64,000 nt of DNA from Candidatus Tepidifontimicrobium thermophilum (GTDB lineage Bacteria > Sysuimicrobiota > Sysuimicrobiia > Sysuimicrobiales > Sysuimicrobiaceae): contig JAVKKH010000002.1 of assembly GCA_031296405.1 (NCBI GenBank), forward strand, positions 1 to 64,000. Reading direction: 5' to 3'. The notes under the pieces are model-generated. The model did no database searches, was not told where the DNA came from, and worked only from the letters and a program-made list of their open reading frames with translations. The stretch's first letter is position 1, and the number at the start of each line of letters is the position of its first letter. The position numbers were made by a program, and so were the translations under genes. Positions 1 to 8,184 of this stretch are shown here, in pieces.

Positions 1-260
1 ACTGGACCCGGGAGGAGCCCCTCGGGGCCGACCGGGTGGTGGGGGTGACGCTGGGCTTCGCCGGGGTGGTGGTGCTGGTGGGCGCAGACCCCGCCGCGGT
101 CACCCGGGAGGACCTGGCGGGGGCGGGGGCAGTGGTCCTGGCCTCGGCCCTGTACGCGTGGGGGATCCTGTACGCCCGCCGCACCTTTCAGGGGATCGAC
201 CCGGTGGTGCTGGCCGCGGGGTCACTGCTGGGCGGGGCTGCGGGGCTAGTCCATGTTTGA
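1..260 (+). pseudogene. EamA/DMT-family transporter fragment, truncated at both ends
   Basis: An open frame runs in from the window edge (frame starting at base 3) and reads REEPLGADRVVGVTLGFAGV, the typical end of the first EamA repeat, then a helix ending GGAAGLVHV and a stop at 258-260. EamA carriers are normally about 290 residues in two repeats of five helices; the second repeat is missing here. Homology stops just where transposase-like sequence begins (about 250-280), so the gene was most likely broken by an insertion followed by deletion. The 5' part lies outside the window. An unrelated intact EamA gene lies at 22710-23597. Confidence 0.6.
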
Positions 261-862
261 CAAGGGCAGGGCTGGAAGCGGCGTGGCCTGGGGGCTGAAG
301 GGGGTCCGGCTCGTGACCTCCGACGCTCACGAAGGCCTGAAGCGGGCCATTGGGGAGGTCCTGGCGGGGGCTCAGTCTGGCAGCGGAGCCGGGTGCACTT
401 TCTGCGCAACCTCCTGGCCGGGGTGCCCAAGCACGCGCAGTCCATGGCGGCGGCGCTGGTCCGCACATCTTTGCCCAGCCAGATCGCTCCCCGGCTTGTC
501 GTCAGCTGGAGGAAGTGGCGTCCACCCTGCAACGGCGGTTTCCCCAGGTCGCCAGTCTACTGCGGGAGGCGGCGGAGGACGTGTTGGGCTACATGGACTT
601 CCCCTCCGAGCACTGACGGGGGATCCACTCCACCAACATCGTAGAGCGGCTGAACCGGGAGCTAGCTCGGCGGTGCGACGTGGTGGGCATCTTCCCCAAC
701 CCCGCGGCTGTGCTGCGGCTCCTCGGCGCCCTGCTGGAGGAGCAGCAGGACGACTGGCTGGTGCAGCGGCGGTACTTCAGCCAGGAGTCCATGGCGAAGT
801 TAGTGGCGGGTGACGGACAAGCACGTGATGTGGGGGCTACCCTGGCCTCCACCACAGCGTAG
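253..862 (+). pseudogene. IS256 (Mutator)-family transposase remnant, frameshifted
   Basis: Reading across three frames recovers the C-terminal half of an IS256-type transposase: GLKGVRLVTSDAHEGLKRAI (from about 291), then RVHFLRNLLAGVPKHAQSMA after a frame change near 375, then QLEEVASTLQRRFPQVASLL after another near 475, and after a TGA at 614-616 the segment [14 protein letters not shown] and [14 protein letters not shown] to a stop at 860-862. Family members normally read FPxEHW at the TGA, so it replaces a Trp codon. The N-terminal half, including the first catalytic Asp, is absent. The element is dead and old. Its left boundary coincides with the loss of the EamA gene. Confidence 0.85.
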
Positions 863-887
863 CCCGTGAAACCTGAAGGGATGCTTT

Positions 888-906
888 TTACACCACTTGA
901 CGGGAC
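888..906. repeat. Possible right terminal repeat of the IS256-family remnant
   Basis: The string TTACACCACTTGACGGGAC lies 25 bases after the transposase stop. Ends of IS256-type elements often carry a similar motif. No matching left end is seen in the window, consistent with a truncated copy. Assignment is from resemblance only. Confidence 0.35.
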
Positions 907-1045
907 GTGGTCTCAGAAGGAGACCCTGTCGGTCGCGATACCCCGTTTACCGCCCGGAATGGAGTTTGTCGAGTTACAGCGTTGTATTTTGGCTTGTCTC
1001 AGTTGGTTCCCCGGGACAGATGGGAACAGCTGCTCGGTTGTTCAG

Positions 1046-1705
1046 CTAAGGCAAACGTTCTTCCAGCAGCTCCACCACTGCCCGGGCGATCTCCTCCTTG
1101 CCCTCCGCCACCCGCAGCACCTGCCCGTCAGGGCCCACGAAGTAGCCCCGGTGCACGCCCCGGTCGATCTCCTCCAGGTCGTTCGCCACCATGACGTCCG
1201 CCCGGTTCCGCACCAGGGACTCGTGGGCGATGCGCACGAGTTCCTCCCGGGCCTTGCCCACCTCCAGCTTGAAGCCTACCAGGAACGTGCGGGGGCTCAG
1301 CTCCTTCACCAGCTGGATGGCTTTGGGGGTAGGCACCAGGCGGACCACCCACGCTTCCTCCGAGCCCACCTTCTCCCGCCGGACCTCCTCGGGCGCGAAG
1401 TCCAGGACCGCCATGGGATGGACCACTGCGTCGTAGCCGGTGGGAAGCTCCTCCCGGAACACGTTCACCAGGTCCTCCACCGTCTCGATCGGGATGAGGC
1501 GGAGGTGGTCGCGGCCGCGGGCGCGGATCTGGGGGAGCTGGGCCCCCCGACCGTACACGTAGGTGACGGAGGCCCCCGCCCGGAGGGCCAGCTCCGCCAC
1601 CAGGGCGCCCGTGCGCCCGGAACCCTTGTTGCTGATGAACCGCACCGCGTCCAGGGGAGCCCGGGTGGGTCCCGAGGTCACCAGGATGCGCTTGCCCCGC
1701 AGCAA
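1046..1705 (-). CDS. coaB: Stand-alone phosphopantothenate-cysteine ligase (CoaB/DFP C-terminal domain)
   Basis: 219 residues matching only the CoaB half of the usual CoaBC fusion. It joins 4'-phosphopantothenate to cysteine in coenzyme A synthesis. Visible family motifs are RILVTSGPTRAPLDAVRFIS near the N-terminus (nucleotide-binding Rossmann start, GPTR.P.D.VR.ISN), VVHPMAVLDF, the KAIQLVKEL helix around residue 130 and ADVMVANDL near residue 170. The start is TTG at 1705-1703, preceded by a near-perfect AAGGAGGT five bases upstream. The flavoprotein CoaC half (decarboxylase) is not in the window, so it is either separate or elsewhere. Single-gene CoaB proteins are known in some Gram-positives. 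The next gene upstream is divergent. Confidence 0.85.
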   Translation of the reverse strand: MLRGKRILVTSGPTRAPLDAVRFISNKGSGRTGALVAELALRAGASVTYVYGRGAQLPQIRARGRDHLRLIPIETVEDLVNVFREELPTGYDAVVHPMAVLDFAPEEVRREKVGSEEAWVVRLVPTPKAIQLVKELSPRTFLVGFKLEVGKAREELVRIAHESLVRNRADVMVANDLEEIDRGVHRGYFVGPDGQVLRVAEGKEEIARAVVELLEERLP

Positions 1706-1837
1706 ACCCGACCTCCTTGAGCCCGTGCGTCCCCTCTATGCTACCTCGGGCAGGGCCATCCGGGCGGAGCAAGACCCGGACCACGGGGCCAGCGGAAGCG
1801 GCGTCCCGTTTATCGCAGGGGACCGAACGCACCCGCG

Positions 1838-1866
1838 TTGACGGCCCTGGGGCCCGTCCCTACAAT
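1838..1866 (+). promoter_or_regulatory. Sigma-A type promoter of the S1-domain gene
   Basis: TTGACG (1838-1843), a 17-base spacer, then TACAAT (1861-1866). Transcription should begin near 1873, giving a leader of about 16 bases before the GTG at 1890. This is one of the clearest vegetative promoters in the window. Confidence 0.8.
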
Positions 1867-1889
1867 GCAAGCGGACTTCGGGAGCGGGG

Positions 1890-2300
1890 GTGTTGTACGG
1901 TCGCATGAGCACGAACCCGCAGCAAGCGGTGGAGGCAGGACAGATCGTCGAAGGGGTCGTGGCCAAGATCACCACCTACGGCGCCTTCGTGGATCTCCCG
2001 GACGGCCGCAGCGGGCTGGTGCACATCTCCGAGATCGCGGACACCTTCGTGCGGGACATCCGCGAGTACCTGCGGGAGGGACAGACCGTCCGGGTCAAGA
2101 TCCTGGGCCTCAACGAACGTGGGAAGCTGGACCTGTCGGTGAAACAGGCGCTGACCCCGGAGGAGCGGGCCAACCGCCAGAAACAGCGCACCACCTTCGA
2201 GGAGAAGCTCAAGGCGTTTCTGAGGCAGAGCGAGGAGCGCCTGCTGGACCTCAAGCGCAACACCGAGGCCAAGCGCGGCGGCGGGCGCCGGCGCCGCTGA
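1890..2300 (+). CDS. S1 RNA-binding domain protein (YabR/GSP13-like)
   Basis: About 136 residues. Residues 18-88 form one S1 (OB-fold) domain: GQIVEGVVAKITTYGAFVDL, then GLVHISEIA, and VKILGLNERGKLDLSVKQ. The C-terminal 45 residues are charged and helical, ending in a run of Arg/Gly (GGGRRRR) likely to bind RNA. Bacillota proteins of this layout associate with ribosomes; the exact role here is inferred. Start is uncertain: GTG 1890 (GGAG five bases upstream) or TTG 1893, versus ATG 1905, which has no well-placed ribosome-binding site. It is monocistronic, driven by the promoter at 1838-1866. Confidence 0.85.
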   Translation: MLYGRMSTNPQQAVEAGQIVEGVVAKITTYGAFVDLPDGRSGLVHISEIADTFVRDIREYLREGQTVRVKILGLNERGKLDLSVKQALTPEERANRQKQRTTFEEKLKAFLRQSEERLLDLKRNTEAKRGGGRRRR

Positions 2301-2379
2301 GCCGGACCCTACCACCGCTCCGGCTGGTCCCCACCGCTCAGCGTCGCCGGACGGACGCCCGCCACCTTACCATGGCCCC

Positions 2380-2511
2380 GTGGCCCGCTTCGCACAGGTC
2401 GACGCGCGGTTCGCACAGGTGGAGGGCAGACTGGCACAAGTCCGGGAAGACCTCCGGGAGATCCGCGGGATGCTCCAGGAGGCCCTCCGCGCTAGGGCCT
2501 CGTGGACTCCG
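2380..2511 (+). pseudogene. Possible remnant of a coiled-coil protein
   Basis: A GTG-initiated frame reads ARFAQVDARFAQVEGRLAQV, three heptad-type tandem repeats, then REDLREIRGMLQEALRARAS. Such RF.QVD repeats occur in coiled-coil proteins of unknown role and in phage-like proteins. No ribosome-binding site is evident, and beyond about 2511 the frame runs antisense into the minus-strand gene ending at 2515, where it loses coiled-coil character. It may be a decayed tail rather than a functional gene. Low confidence. Confidence 0.3.
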
Positions 2512-2514
2512 ATC

Positions 2515-2859
2515 CTACAGCACGCCCAACAGCGCCGCCACCCGCTCGAAGGTCTGCCACACGACCTCGTCCCGGGCCAGGGCACGGGACTCCGTTCGGA
2601 GTCCCTCCCGCGCCTCCAGGGCCTCCAGCTCCCGGTTCATGGCCCGCAGGGCCTCCGCCAGCTCCGGGAGGGGGGCCACCCTCCCGTCCTCGGGCAGCCG
2701 CGAGGCTAAGCGCTCCAGGGCCCGGCGCTCAGTCTCCCGGGCCATGCGGTCCAGCTCGGCCCCCGAAAGCCGGGTGAACGCCACCAGTCCCCGCCGCTCC
2801 GCGACCGCCTCCCGCACCAGGGCGCGGAGCTCTTCGATCAGGCGCCCTTCGTCCCTCAT
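2515..2859 (-). CDS. Small helical protein of unknown function at the end of the fad/ABC operon
   Basis: 114 residues, starting MRDEGRLIEELRALVREAVA and rich in Arg, Glu, Leu and Ala; it appears all-helical with no membrane segment or cysteine. I do not recognise a family. Its ATG (2859-2857) overlaps the stop of the upstream ABC transporter in an ATGA arrangement, so it should be translationally coupled to it. High G/C at third codon positions matches its neighbours and supports a real gene. It is the last gene of the long minus-strand operon; a partner or regulator of the exporter is possible but unproven. Confidence 0.6.
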   Translation of the reverse strand: MRDEGRLIEELRALVREAVAERRGLVAFTRLSGAELDRMARETERRALERLASRLPEDGRVAPLPELAEALRAMNRELEALEAREGLRTESRALARDEVVWQTFERVAALLGVL

Positions 2860-4694
2860 CCTCCGCCTCCCGCTCCAGACCTCGTCCAGCGCCGCTGGCC
2901 CGTCTGCAGCCGGTATAGCTTCGCGTACACGCCGTCCCGGGCCATCAGCTCGCGGTGCGTCCCTTCTTCCACCAGACGACCCCGGTGCAGGACCAGGATC
3001 CGGTCCACGGCCTGCACCGTGGCCAGGCGGTGCGCCACCACGATGGTGGTCCGCCCTCGCAGCGCGCCCCGCAGGGCCTCCAGCACCTGCTGCTCGGTCT
3101 CTGCGTCCACGCTGCTGGTGGCCTCGTCCAGGATCACCAGGACCTGGGGGTCGTGCACGAGGGCCCGGGCCAGGGCGATGAGCTGCCGCTGGCCCGCGGA
3201 CAGCCGCACGCCCCGCTCGCCCACCTGGGTGTGGTAGCCCTGGGGCAAGCGCTCGATGAAGCCCTCCGCGCCCGCGCGCCGCGCGGCCTCCCGGACCCGC
3301 TCCATGGGGATCTGGGGATCCCACAGGCGGAGGTTGTCCAGGATCGTACCCGAGAACAGGAACACGTCCTGCAGCACCAGCCCCACGTGCCGCCGGAGGT
3401 CCTGCTGGCGGAACGCGCGCACGTCCACGCCGTCCAGCAGCACCCGGCCCCGCTGCGGGTCGTAGAACCGGCACAGCAGCTGCACCACGGAACTCTTCCC
3501 TGCGCCCGTGGGCCCCACCAGGGCGACCCGCTCGCCGGCCTCCACCCGGAAGGACACGCCCCGCAGCGCCCACCCGACGCCGTCCCGTTCTGCCCCCGCG
3601 GCGTCGTAGGCGAACCACACGCCCTGGAACTCCACCGTGCCCCGCACCCGCTGGAGGGGGAGCGGCTCGGCCGGGTCCTGCAGGGTCACGGGCTCGTCCA
3701 GCAGCCGGAAGATCCGCTCGCTGCTGGCCATGGCCTGCTGCAGGAGGTTGAACTTCTCCGCCAGTTCCCGGATGGGGTCGAACAGCCTTTCCGCGTACTG
3801 GATCATGGCCACCAGGACCCCCAGGGTCACCCAGCCCTGCACCGCACGGCCTCCGCCCACCCACAGGAGCAGGGCCACCGCCAGCGTCCCCATGACCTGC
3901 ACTGCGGGGAAGAACCGGGCCATGTTGGACAACGAGGCCAGGTTGGCGCGCAGGTAGTCCTCGTTCAGGTCCCGGAAGCGCGCCCGCGCCCGCTCCTCCT
4001 GGTTGAACACCTGTACCACCGACATCCCCGTGATCTGCTCGTTCAGGTACGCGTTCAGCCGTGCCAGGCGCACCCGGACCGCCCGGTACGCTTCCAGGGC
4101 CCGTACCCGGAACTGCTCGGTGACCCCGTACACCAGAGGCAGGACCGCCAGCACCACCAGCGCCAGCCGCCAGTCCAGCCACAGCATGGCCGCCACGATC
4201 CCCACCAGAGTCACCAGGTCCCCGAACACCGCCACCAGGCCAGAGGTGAGCAGCTCGTTCAGGCTGTCCACGTCGTGCGTGACCCGGGTCACCAGTCGGC
4301 CCACGGGATTCCGGTGGAAGAAGGCCACGGGCAGGCGCTGCAGGTGCCCGAACAGGTCCGTGCGCAGGTCCGCCATGGCCTGCTGGCCGACGGCCTGCAT
4401 CAGCACGTTCTGGGTCCAGCGGGCAGAAAACCCCAGCCCGAGCACCAGCAGGTACACCGCGGCCACCCAGGAAAGCCCCCACACGTCCGGAGCGCCCGCC
4501 CGGGGGGCGATGTACCGGTCGATGGCGATACGGTACAGCTGGGGACCGGCCAGTTCCGTGGCCGAGGCCACCAGCAACAATCCCACCGCCGCCAGCACCC
4601 GGAGCCGGTAGGGGCGCACGTAAGCCAGCAGCCGGGCTGCCGTCCGGCGGTCGAGTCCGCCGACCGCCTCCTCCTCGTAGGGCTGGGTCGTCAC
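2856..4694 (-). CDS. ABC exporter half-transporter (permease + ATPase), catalytic partner of the heterodimer
   Basis: 612 residues. An N-terminal six-helix transmembrane domain (about residues 20-330) is followed by a nucleotide-binding domain with Walker A GPTGAGKSS, Q-loop LQDVFLFSG, signature LSAGQRQLIALARAL, Walker B VLVILDEATSSVD and switch His in VVAHRLATV. The Walker B Glu is intact, but the signature has Ala in place of the first Gly. In heterodimeric exporters this pattern pairs with a partner lacking the Glu; the gene at 4691-6418 is exactly that. The four-base overlap (4691-4694) supports equal synthesis. Substrate unknown; a lipid or lipophilic compound is suggested by the fatty-acid operon. 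Confidence 0.9.
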   Translation of the reverse strand: MTTQPYEEEAVGGLDRRTAARLLAYVRPYRLRVLAAVGLLLVASATELAGPQLYRIAIDRYIAPRAGAPDVWGLSWVAAVYLLVLGLGFSARWTQNVLMQAVGQQAMADLRTDLFGHLQRLPVAFFHRNPVGRLVTRVTHDVDSLNELLTSGLVAVFGDLVTLVGIVAAMLWLDWRLALVVLAVLPLVYGVTEQFRVRALEAYRAVRVRLARLNAYLNEQITGMSVVQVFNQEERARARFRDLNEDYLRANLASLSNMARFFPAVQVMGTLAVALLLWVGGGRAVQGWVTLGVLVAMIQYAERLFDPIRELAEKFNLLQQAMASSERIFRLLDEPVTLQDPAEPLPLQRVRGTVEFQGVWFAYDAAGAERDGVGWALRGVSFRVEAGERVALVGPTGAGKSSVVQLLCRFYDPQRGRVLLDGVDVRAFRQQDLRRHVGLVLQDVFLFSGTILDNLRLWDPQIPMERVREAARRAGAEGFIERLPQGYHTQVGERGVRLSAGQRQLIALARALVHDPQVLVILDEATSSVDAETEQQVLEALRGALRGRTTIVVAHRLATVQAVDRILVLHRGRLVEEGTHRELMARDGVYAKLYRLQTGQRRWTRSGAGGGG

Positions 4695-6418
4695 GGCGCC
4701 TCTAGCTCGAGAGCCTCCCGCAGGCGTTGCTGCTCGTACAGCTCGGCGTACAGCCCGCCGTTTCGGAGGAGGTCCCGGTGTGTGCCCTCCTCCACCACCC
4801 GCCCGGCGTCCAGGACCACGATCCAGTCCACCTCCTCCAGGGCCGCCAGCCGGTGGGTGATCACGATGGCCGTTCGGGAGCGCAGCACTGAGCGGAGCTC
4901 CGCCAGGATCTCGGCCTCCGTCTGCGCGTCCACGCTGCTCAAGGCGTCGTCCAGGATCAGAATCCGCGGGTCCCGGGCCAGGGCCCGTGCCAGGGCTGCC
5001 CGCTGCCGCTGCCCGCCCGAAAGGGTGACCCCCCGCTCCCCCACGAGGACGTGGTGGCCGCCCGGCAGCTGGTCCAGGTCCTTGGCCAGCCGTGCCATCC
5101 GGAACGCTTCCCGCACCCGGCGGTCGTCCTCACTCCCCAGGGCCACGTTGGCGTAAAGGGTGTCGCTGAACAGGAAGGGGTCCTGGGAGACGAATCCCAC
5201 CGCGCCGCGCACGGTGCGAAGCGGCAGCTCCCGCAAATCCACCCCGTCCAGCCGCACGCTCCCCTGGGTCGGGTCGAACAGCCGGGGCACCAGGCTCACC
5301 AGGGTCGTCTTACCCGCCCCTGTGGGGCCGACCAAGGCCACCGTCCGGCCCGCGGGGATGTGGAGGTCCACGCCGCGGAGCACGGCTCGGCCGTCGTACC
5401 CGAACCACACCCCCGAGAACTGTAGGTCTCCGCGGACCGCAGGCAGGACCACGGGCGCTGGCGGGTCCTGCACCCGCGGCTTCGCCCGGAACACCTCCTC
5501 CAGCCGGGCCATGGACGCTCGACCCTGCTGCCACAGGTTCAGCACCCAACCCGCGGCGACCATGGGGAAGCTCAACCGCGCCAGGTAGTACGAGAACTGC
5601 ACCAGCTGCCCGAGGGTCAGCTCGCCGGAGGCCACCAACCGCCCGCCCTCCCACAGCAGGGCCACCGCCGCGGTACCCAGCACTAGGCCCACTGCGGGCC
5701 ACAGGGCTCCCTGGACCCGCGCCAGGCGCACCTGGGCCGCCGCGAGATCCTCCACCGCCGCGCGGAAGCGTCGGACCTCCGCGGCTTCTCGGGCGTAGGC
5801 CTTCACCACCCGGATGCCGCTGAAGTTCTCCTGGCTCAGCACCGACAGGTCGCTGAAGCGCTCCTGCACCACTTCGAAACGCCGGTGGATGCGCCGCCCC
5901 AGAGCCACGAACAGCACCGTGGCCGCGGGGAGGATGGCCATGGTGACCGCAGTGAGGCGCGGGCTGGTGGCCAGCATGAACGCCACCGAGCTGGCCACCA
6001 TCACCACGGTGTGAAAGGAGCGCATCAGCCCCACGCCGGCGAACCGCTGCACTGCCCGCACGTCACTCACCGCGCGGGCCAAGAGGTCACCAGTACGCCA
6101 GCGGTGGAAGAAGCTCGCGTCCAGCCCCTGCAGATGTGCGAACAGCGCGTCCCGGAGCTCCGCCTCGATGTGGAACGCCGCCCCCAGGATCTGCCACCGC
6201 ATGGCGTAGCTGAACGCCGCCTCCCCCAGGGCCAGCCCCAGCAGCGCCACGGCGAAGACCTCCACCCCCGGAGCCCCCCGCTGCACGCGGTCCACCGCCG
6301 CCCTCAGGACCCACGGGGCGACCTGCGCCGCGGCCACCGCGCACAGCGCCGCCGCGTACCCCAGCAGGTACGCCCGGAGGTGGCGCCGGATGAAGCTCCA
6401 GAACCTGCGACTGCCCAT
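4691..6418 (-). CDS. ABC exporter half-transporter with degenerate Walker B
   Basis: 575 residues beginning MGSRRFWSFIRRHLRAYLLG, with six predicted helices then an ATPase domain. Walker A is GPTGAGKTT, signature LSGGQRQRAALARAL, Walker B RILILDDALSSVD and switch His in VITHRLAAL. The catalytic Glu after Walker B is Asp, so this subunit contributes the degenerate ATP site, as in TM287/288-type exporters. The start was chosen at 6418 because GGAGG lies seven bases upstream; the same frame remains open far upstream but only as an antiframe of the ligase gene. It is followed by its partner with a four-base overlap and preceded by fadD with a 62-base gap. Confidence 0.9.
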   Translation of the reverse strand: MGSRRFWSFIRRHLRAYLLGYAAALCAVAAAQVAPWVLRAAVDRVQRGAPGVEVFAVALLGLALGEAAFSYAMRWQILGAAFHIEAELRDALFAHLQGLDASFFHRWRTGDLLARAVSDVRAVQRFAGVGLMRSFHTVVMVASSVAFMLATSPRLTAVTMAILPAATVLFVALGRRIHRRFEVVQERFSDLSVLSQENFSGIRVVKAYAREAAEVRRFRAAVEDLAAAQVRLARVQGALWPAVGLVLGTAAVALLWEGGRLVASGELTLGQLVQFSYYLARLSFPMVAAGWVLNLWQQGRASMARLEEVFRAKPRVQDPPAPVVLPAVRGDLQFSGVWFGYDGRAVLRGVDLHIPAGRTVALVGPTGAGKTTLVSLVPRLFDPTQGSVRLDGVDLRELPLRTVRGAVGFVSQDPFLFSDTLYANVALGSEDDRRVREAFRMARLAKDLDQLPGGHHVLVGERGVTLSGGQRQRAALARALARDPRILILDDALSSVDAQTEAEILAELRSVLRSRTAIVITHRLAALEEVDWIVVLDAGRVVEEGTHRDLLRNGGLYAELYEQQRLREALELEAP

Positions 6419-6480
6419 GGCGGGACCTCCAGCAGGGTACACCCGGCCGGGTAGGGCTGTCCTGGATCGGCCGGGTGCGG

Positions 6481-8160
6481 TCAGACCCCCGCCCGGGCTC
6501 GCTCCTCCTCCGCCAGGGCCCGCCGCAGCACCTTGCCGATGAGGGTCTTCGGGAGCTGCGGCCGCACCTCCACCGCGCGGGGGACCTTGTGGGGGGCTAG
6601 GTGCTGCCGGCAGAACTCCACCAGCTCGTGCTCGGTGGCGTGCTGCCCTTCCTTGAGGGCCACGAAGGCCTTCACCACCTCGCCCCGGACGGGATCCGGG
6701 ACTCCGATGGCGGCCGCCTCGCGCACCGCGGGGTGCCGGTAAAGCACCTCCTCCACCTCCCGCGGGAAGACCTTCAGGCCGCCCACGTTGATCATCTCCT
6801 TTTTGCGGTCCACGATGTAGAAGAAGCCGTCCTCGTCCATGCGGGCCATGTCGCCGGTACGGAGCCACCCGTCGTGCAGCACCTGGGCGGTTTCGTCGGG
6901 CCGGTTCAGGTACCCGCGCATGACCTGCGGTCCCCGGACCTCCAGCTCCCCCACCTCCCCCGGCGGCAGCGGAGCTCCGGTCTCCGGGTCCACCACGCGG
7001 GCGTCGGTGTCCGGCACCGGGATGCCGATGCTGCCCTCCTTGCGTACCCCGTACAGGGGGTTGCAGTGGGTCACGGGGGAGGCCTCGGTGAGTCCGTAAC
7101 CCTCCACCAGCCGTCCGCCCGTCACGGCTTCCCACTGCCGCTGGACCTCCCGCGGCAGCCCCATGGCACCGCTGATGCCTGCCCGCACGGACCGGAAGCT
7201 CACCCGTTTCAGCTCCGGCGTGTTCAGCAGCGCGATGTACATGGTGGGGACGCCGTGGAACAAGGTCGGCCGGTGACGCCGCACCGCGTCCAGCACCAGC
7301 TTGGGGTCGAAGCGGGGGACCAGGACCACCGTGGCCCCCAGCCACATGGAGAAGTTCAGCACCGACGTCATCCCGTAGCTGTGGAACAGCGGCAGCGCCG
7401 CCAGCGCCACCTCCTGGCCCGGCCGCAGCTGCGGGTCCCAGCTGGCTGCCTGGAGCAGGTTGGCCACCAGGTTGCGGTGGGTAAGGACCGCAGCCTTGGG
7501 CACGCCCGTGGTCCCACCCGTGTACAGGTACGCAGCAGGGTCCTCCGGGCTCACCGGCACGGGCTGCGGGGCCCCTTCGCGCAGCAGCTCCCCGAAGGGC
7601 CGCACACCCGGCTCCGGCCGGACGTCCACCCACTGTCCCTCCCGCCTCGCCTTGAGCGGGTACACCAGGCGCGCAACCGGTCCCATGAACTCGTGCAGGG
7701 CGGTGAACACCACCTCCCGGACGCGCGCCTGGCGCGCCGCGGCGGCCACCCGCGGGTAGAACAGGGTCAGGGTGACGGCCACCTCCGCGCCGCTGTCCAG
7801 GAGCTGGTGGGCGACCTCGGGCTCCGTGTACAGGGGGTTGTGGGGGACGACCACCCCACCGGCCCGCAGGATCCCGTAGTAGGCCACCACGAACTGCGGG
7901 CAGTTGGGCAAGTGCAGGGACACGGCCGTGCCCCTGCCCACTCCGAGCCGCTGCAGGCCCGCGGCGAACCGATCCACGAGGCGGTCCAGCTCCGCGAAGG
8001 AGATCCTGCGCCCGAAGAACACCAGGGCGGCGCGGCTCCCGTAGGTGCTCGCCGCCCGCCGCACGATCTCGTCCACCCGGATGTCCGGGACCTCGAGGTG
8101 CCTGGGCACCCCGGGGTCGTAGTGACGCAGCCAGGGCCGCTCCACCCGGACCTCGCTCAT
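6481..8160 (-). CDS. fadD: Long-chain fatty-acid-CoA ligase
   Basis: 559 residues, the usual length for FadD. It activates fatty acids to acyl-CoA with ATP via an acyl-AMP. Motifs in order: P-loop-like YTGGTTGVPKAAVLTH (about 213-228), adenylate motif YGLTEASPVTHCNP, the hinge region TGDMARMDEDGFFYIVDRKK, and the C-terminal catalytic Lys in KTLIGKVLRRAL. ATG at 8160 follows GGTGGAGG. It lies 24 bases downstream of the acyl-CoA dehydrogenase gene in the same operon, providing the substrates for beta-oxidation. Confidence 0.93.
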   Translation of the reverse strand: MSEVRVERPWLRHYDPGVPRHLEVPDIRVDEIVRRAASTYGSRAALVFFGRRISFAELDRLVDRFAAGLQRLGVGRGTAVSLHLPNCPQFVVAYYGILRAGGVVVPHNPLYTEPEVAHQLLDSGAEVAVTLTLFYPRVAAAARQARVREVVFTALHEFMGPVARLVYPLKARREGQWVDVRPEPGVRPFGELLREGAPQPVPVSPEDPAAYLYTGGTTGVPKAAVLTHRNLVANLLQAASWDPQLRPGQEVALAALPLFHSYGMTSVLNFSMWLGATVVLVPRFDPKLVLDAVRRHRPTLFHGVPTMYIALLNTPELKRVSFRSVRAGISGAMGLPREVQRQWEAVTGGRLVEGYGLTEASPVTHCNPLYGVRKEGSIGIPVPDTDARVVDPETGAPLPPGEVGELEVRGPQVMRGYLNRPDETAQVLHDGWLRTGDMARMDEDGFFYIVDRKKEMINVGGLKVFPREVEEVLYRHPAVREAAAIGVPDPVRGEVVKAFVALKEGQHATEHELVEFCRQHLAPHKVPRAVEVRPQLPKTLIGKVLRRALAEEERARAGV

Positions 8161-8184
8161 CCTCCACCCCCCTTCCCCGCCGCG

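Noticed and set aside
2955-5156. Very long plus-strand open frame antisense to the ABC exporter genes
   Set aside because: Its translation is full of His, Gln, Pro and Arg, typical of reading a GC-rich gene antisense; the minus-strand frames carry complete ABC motifs.
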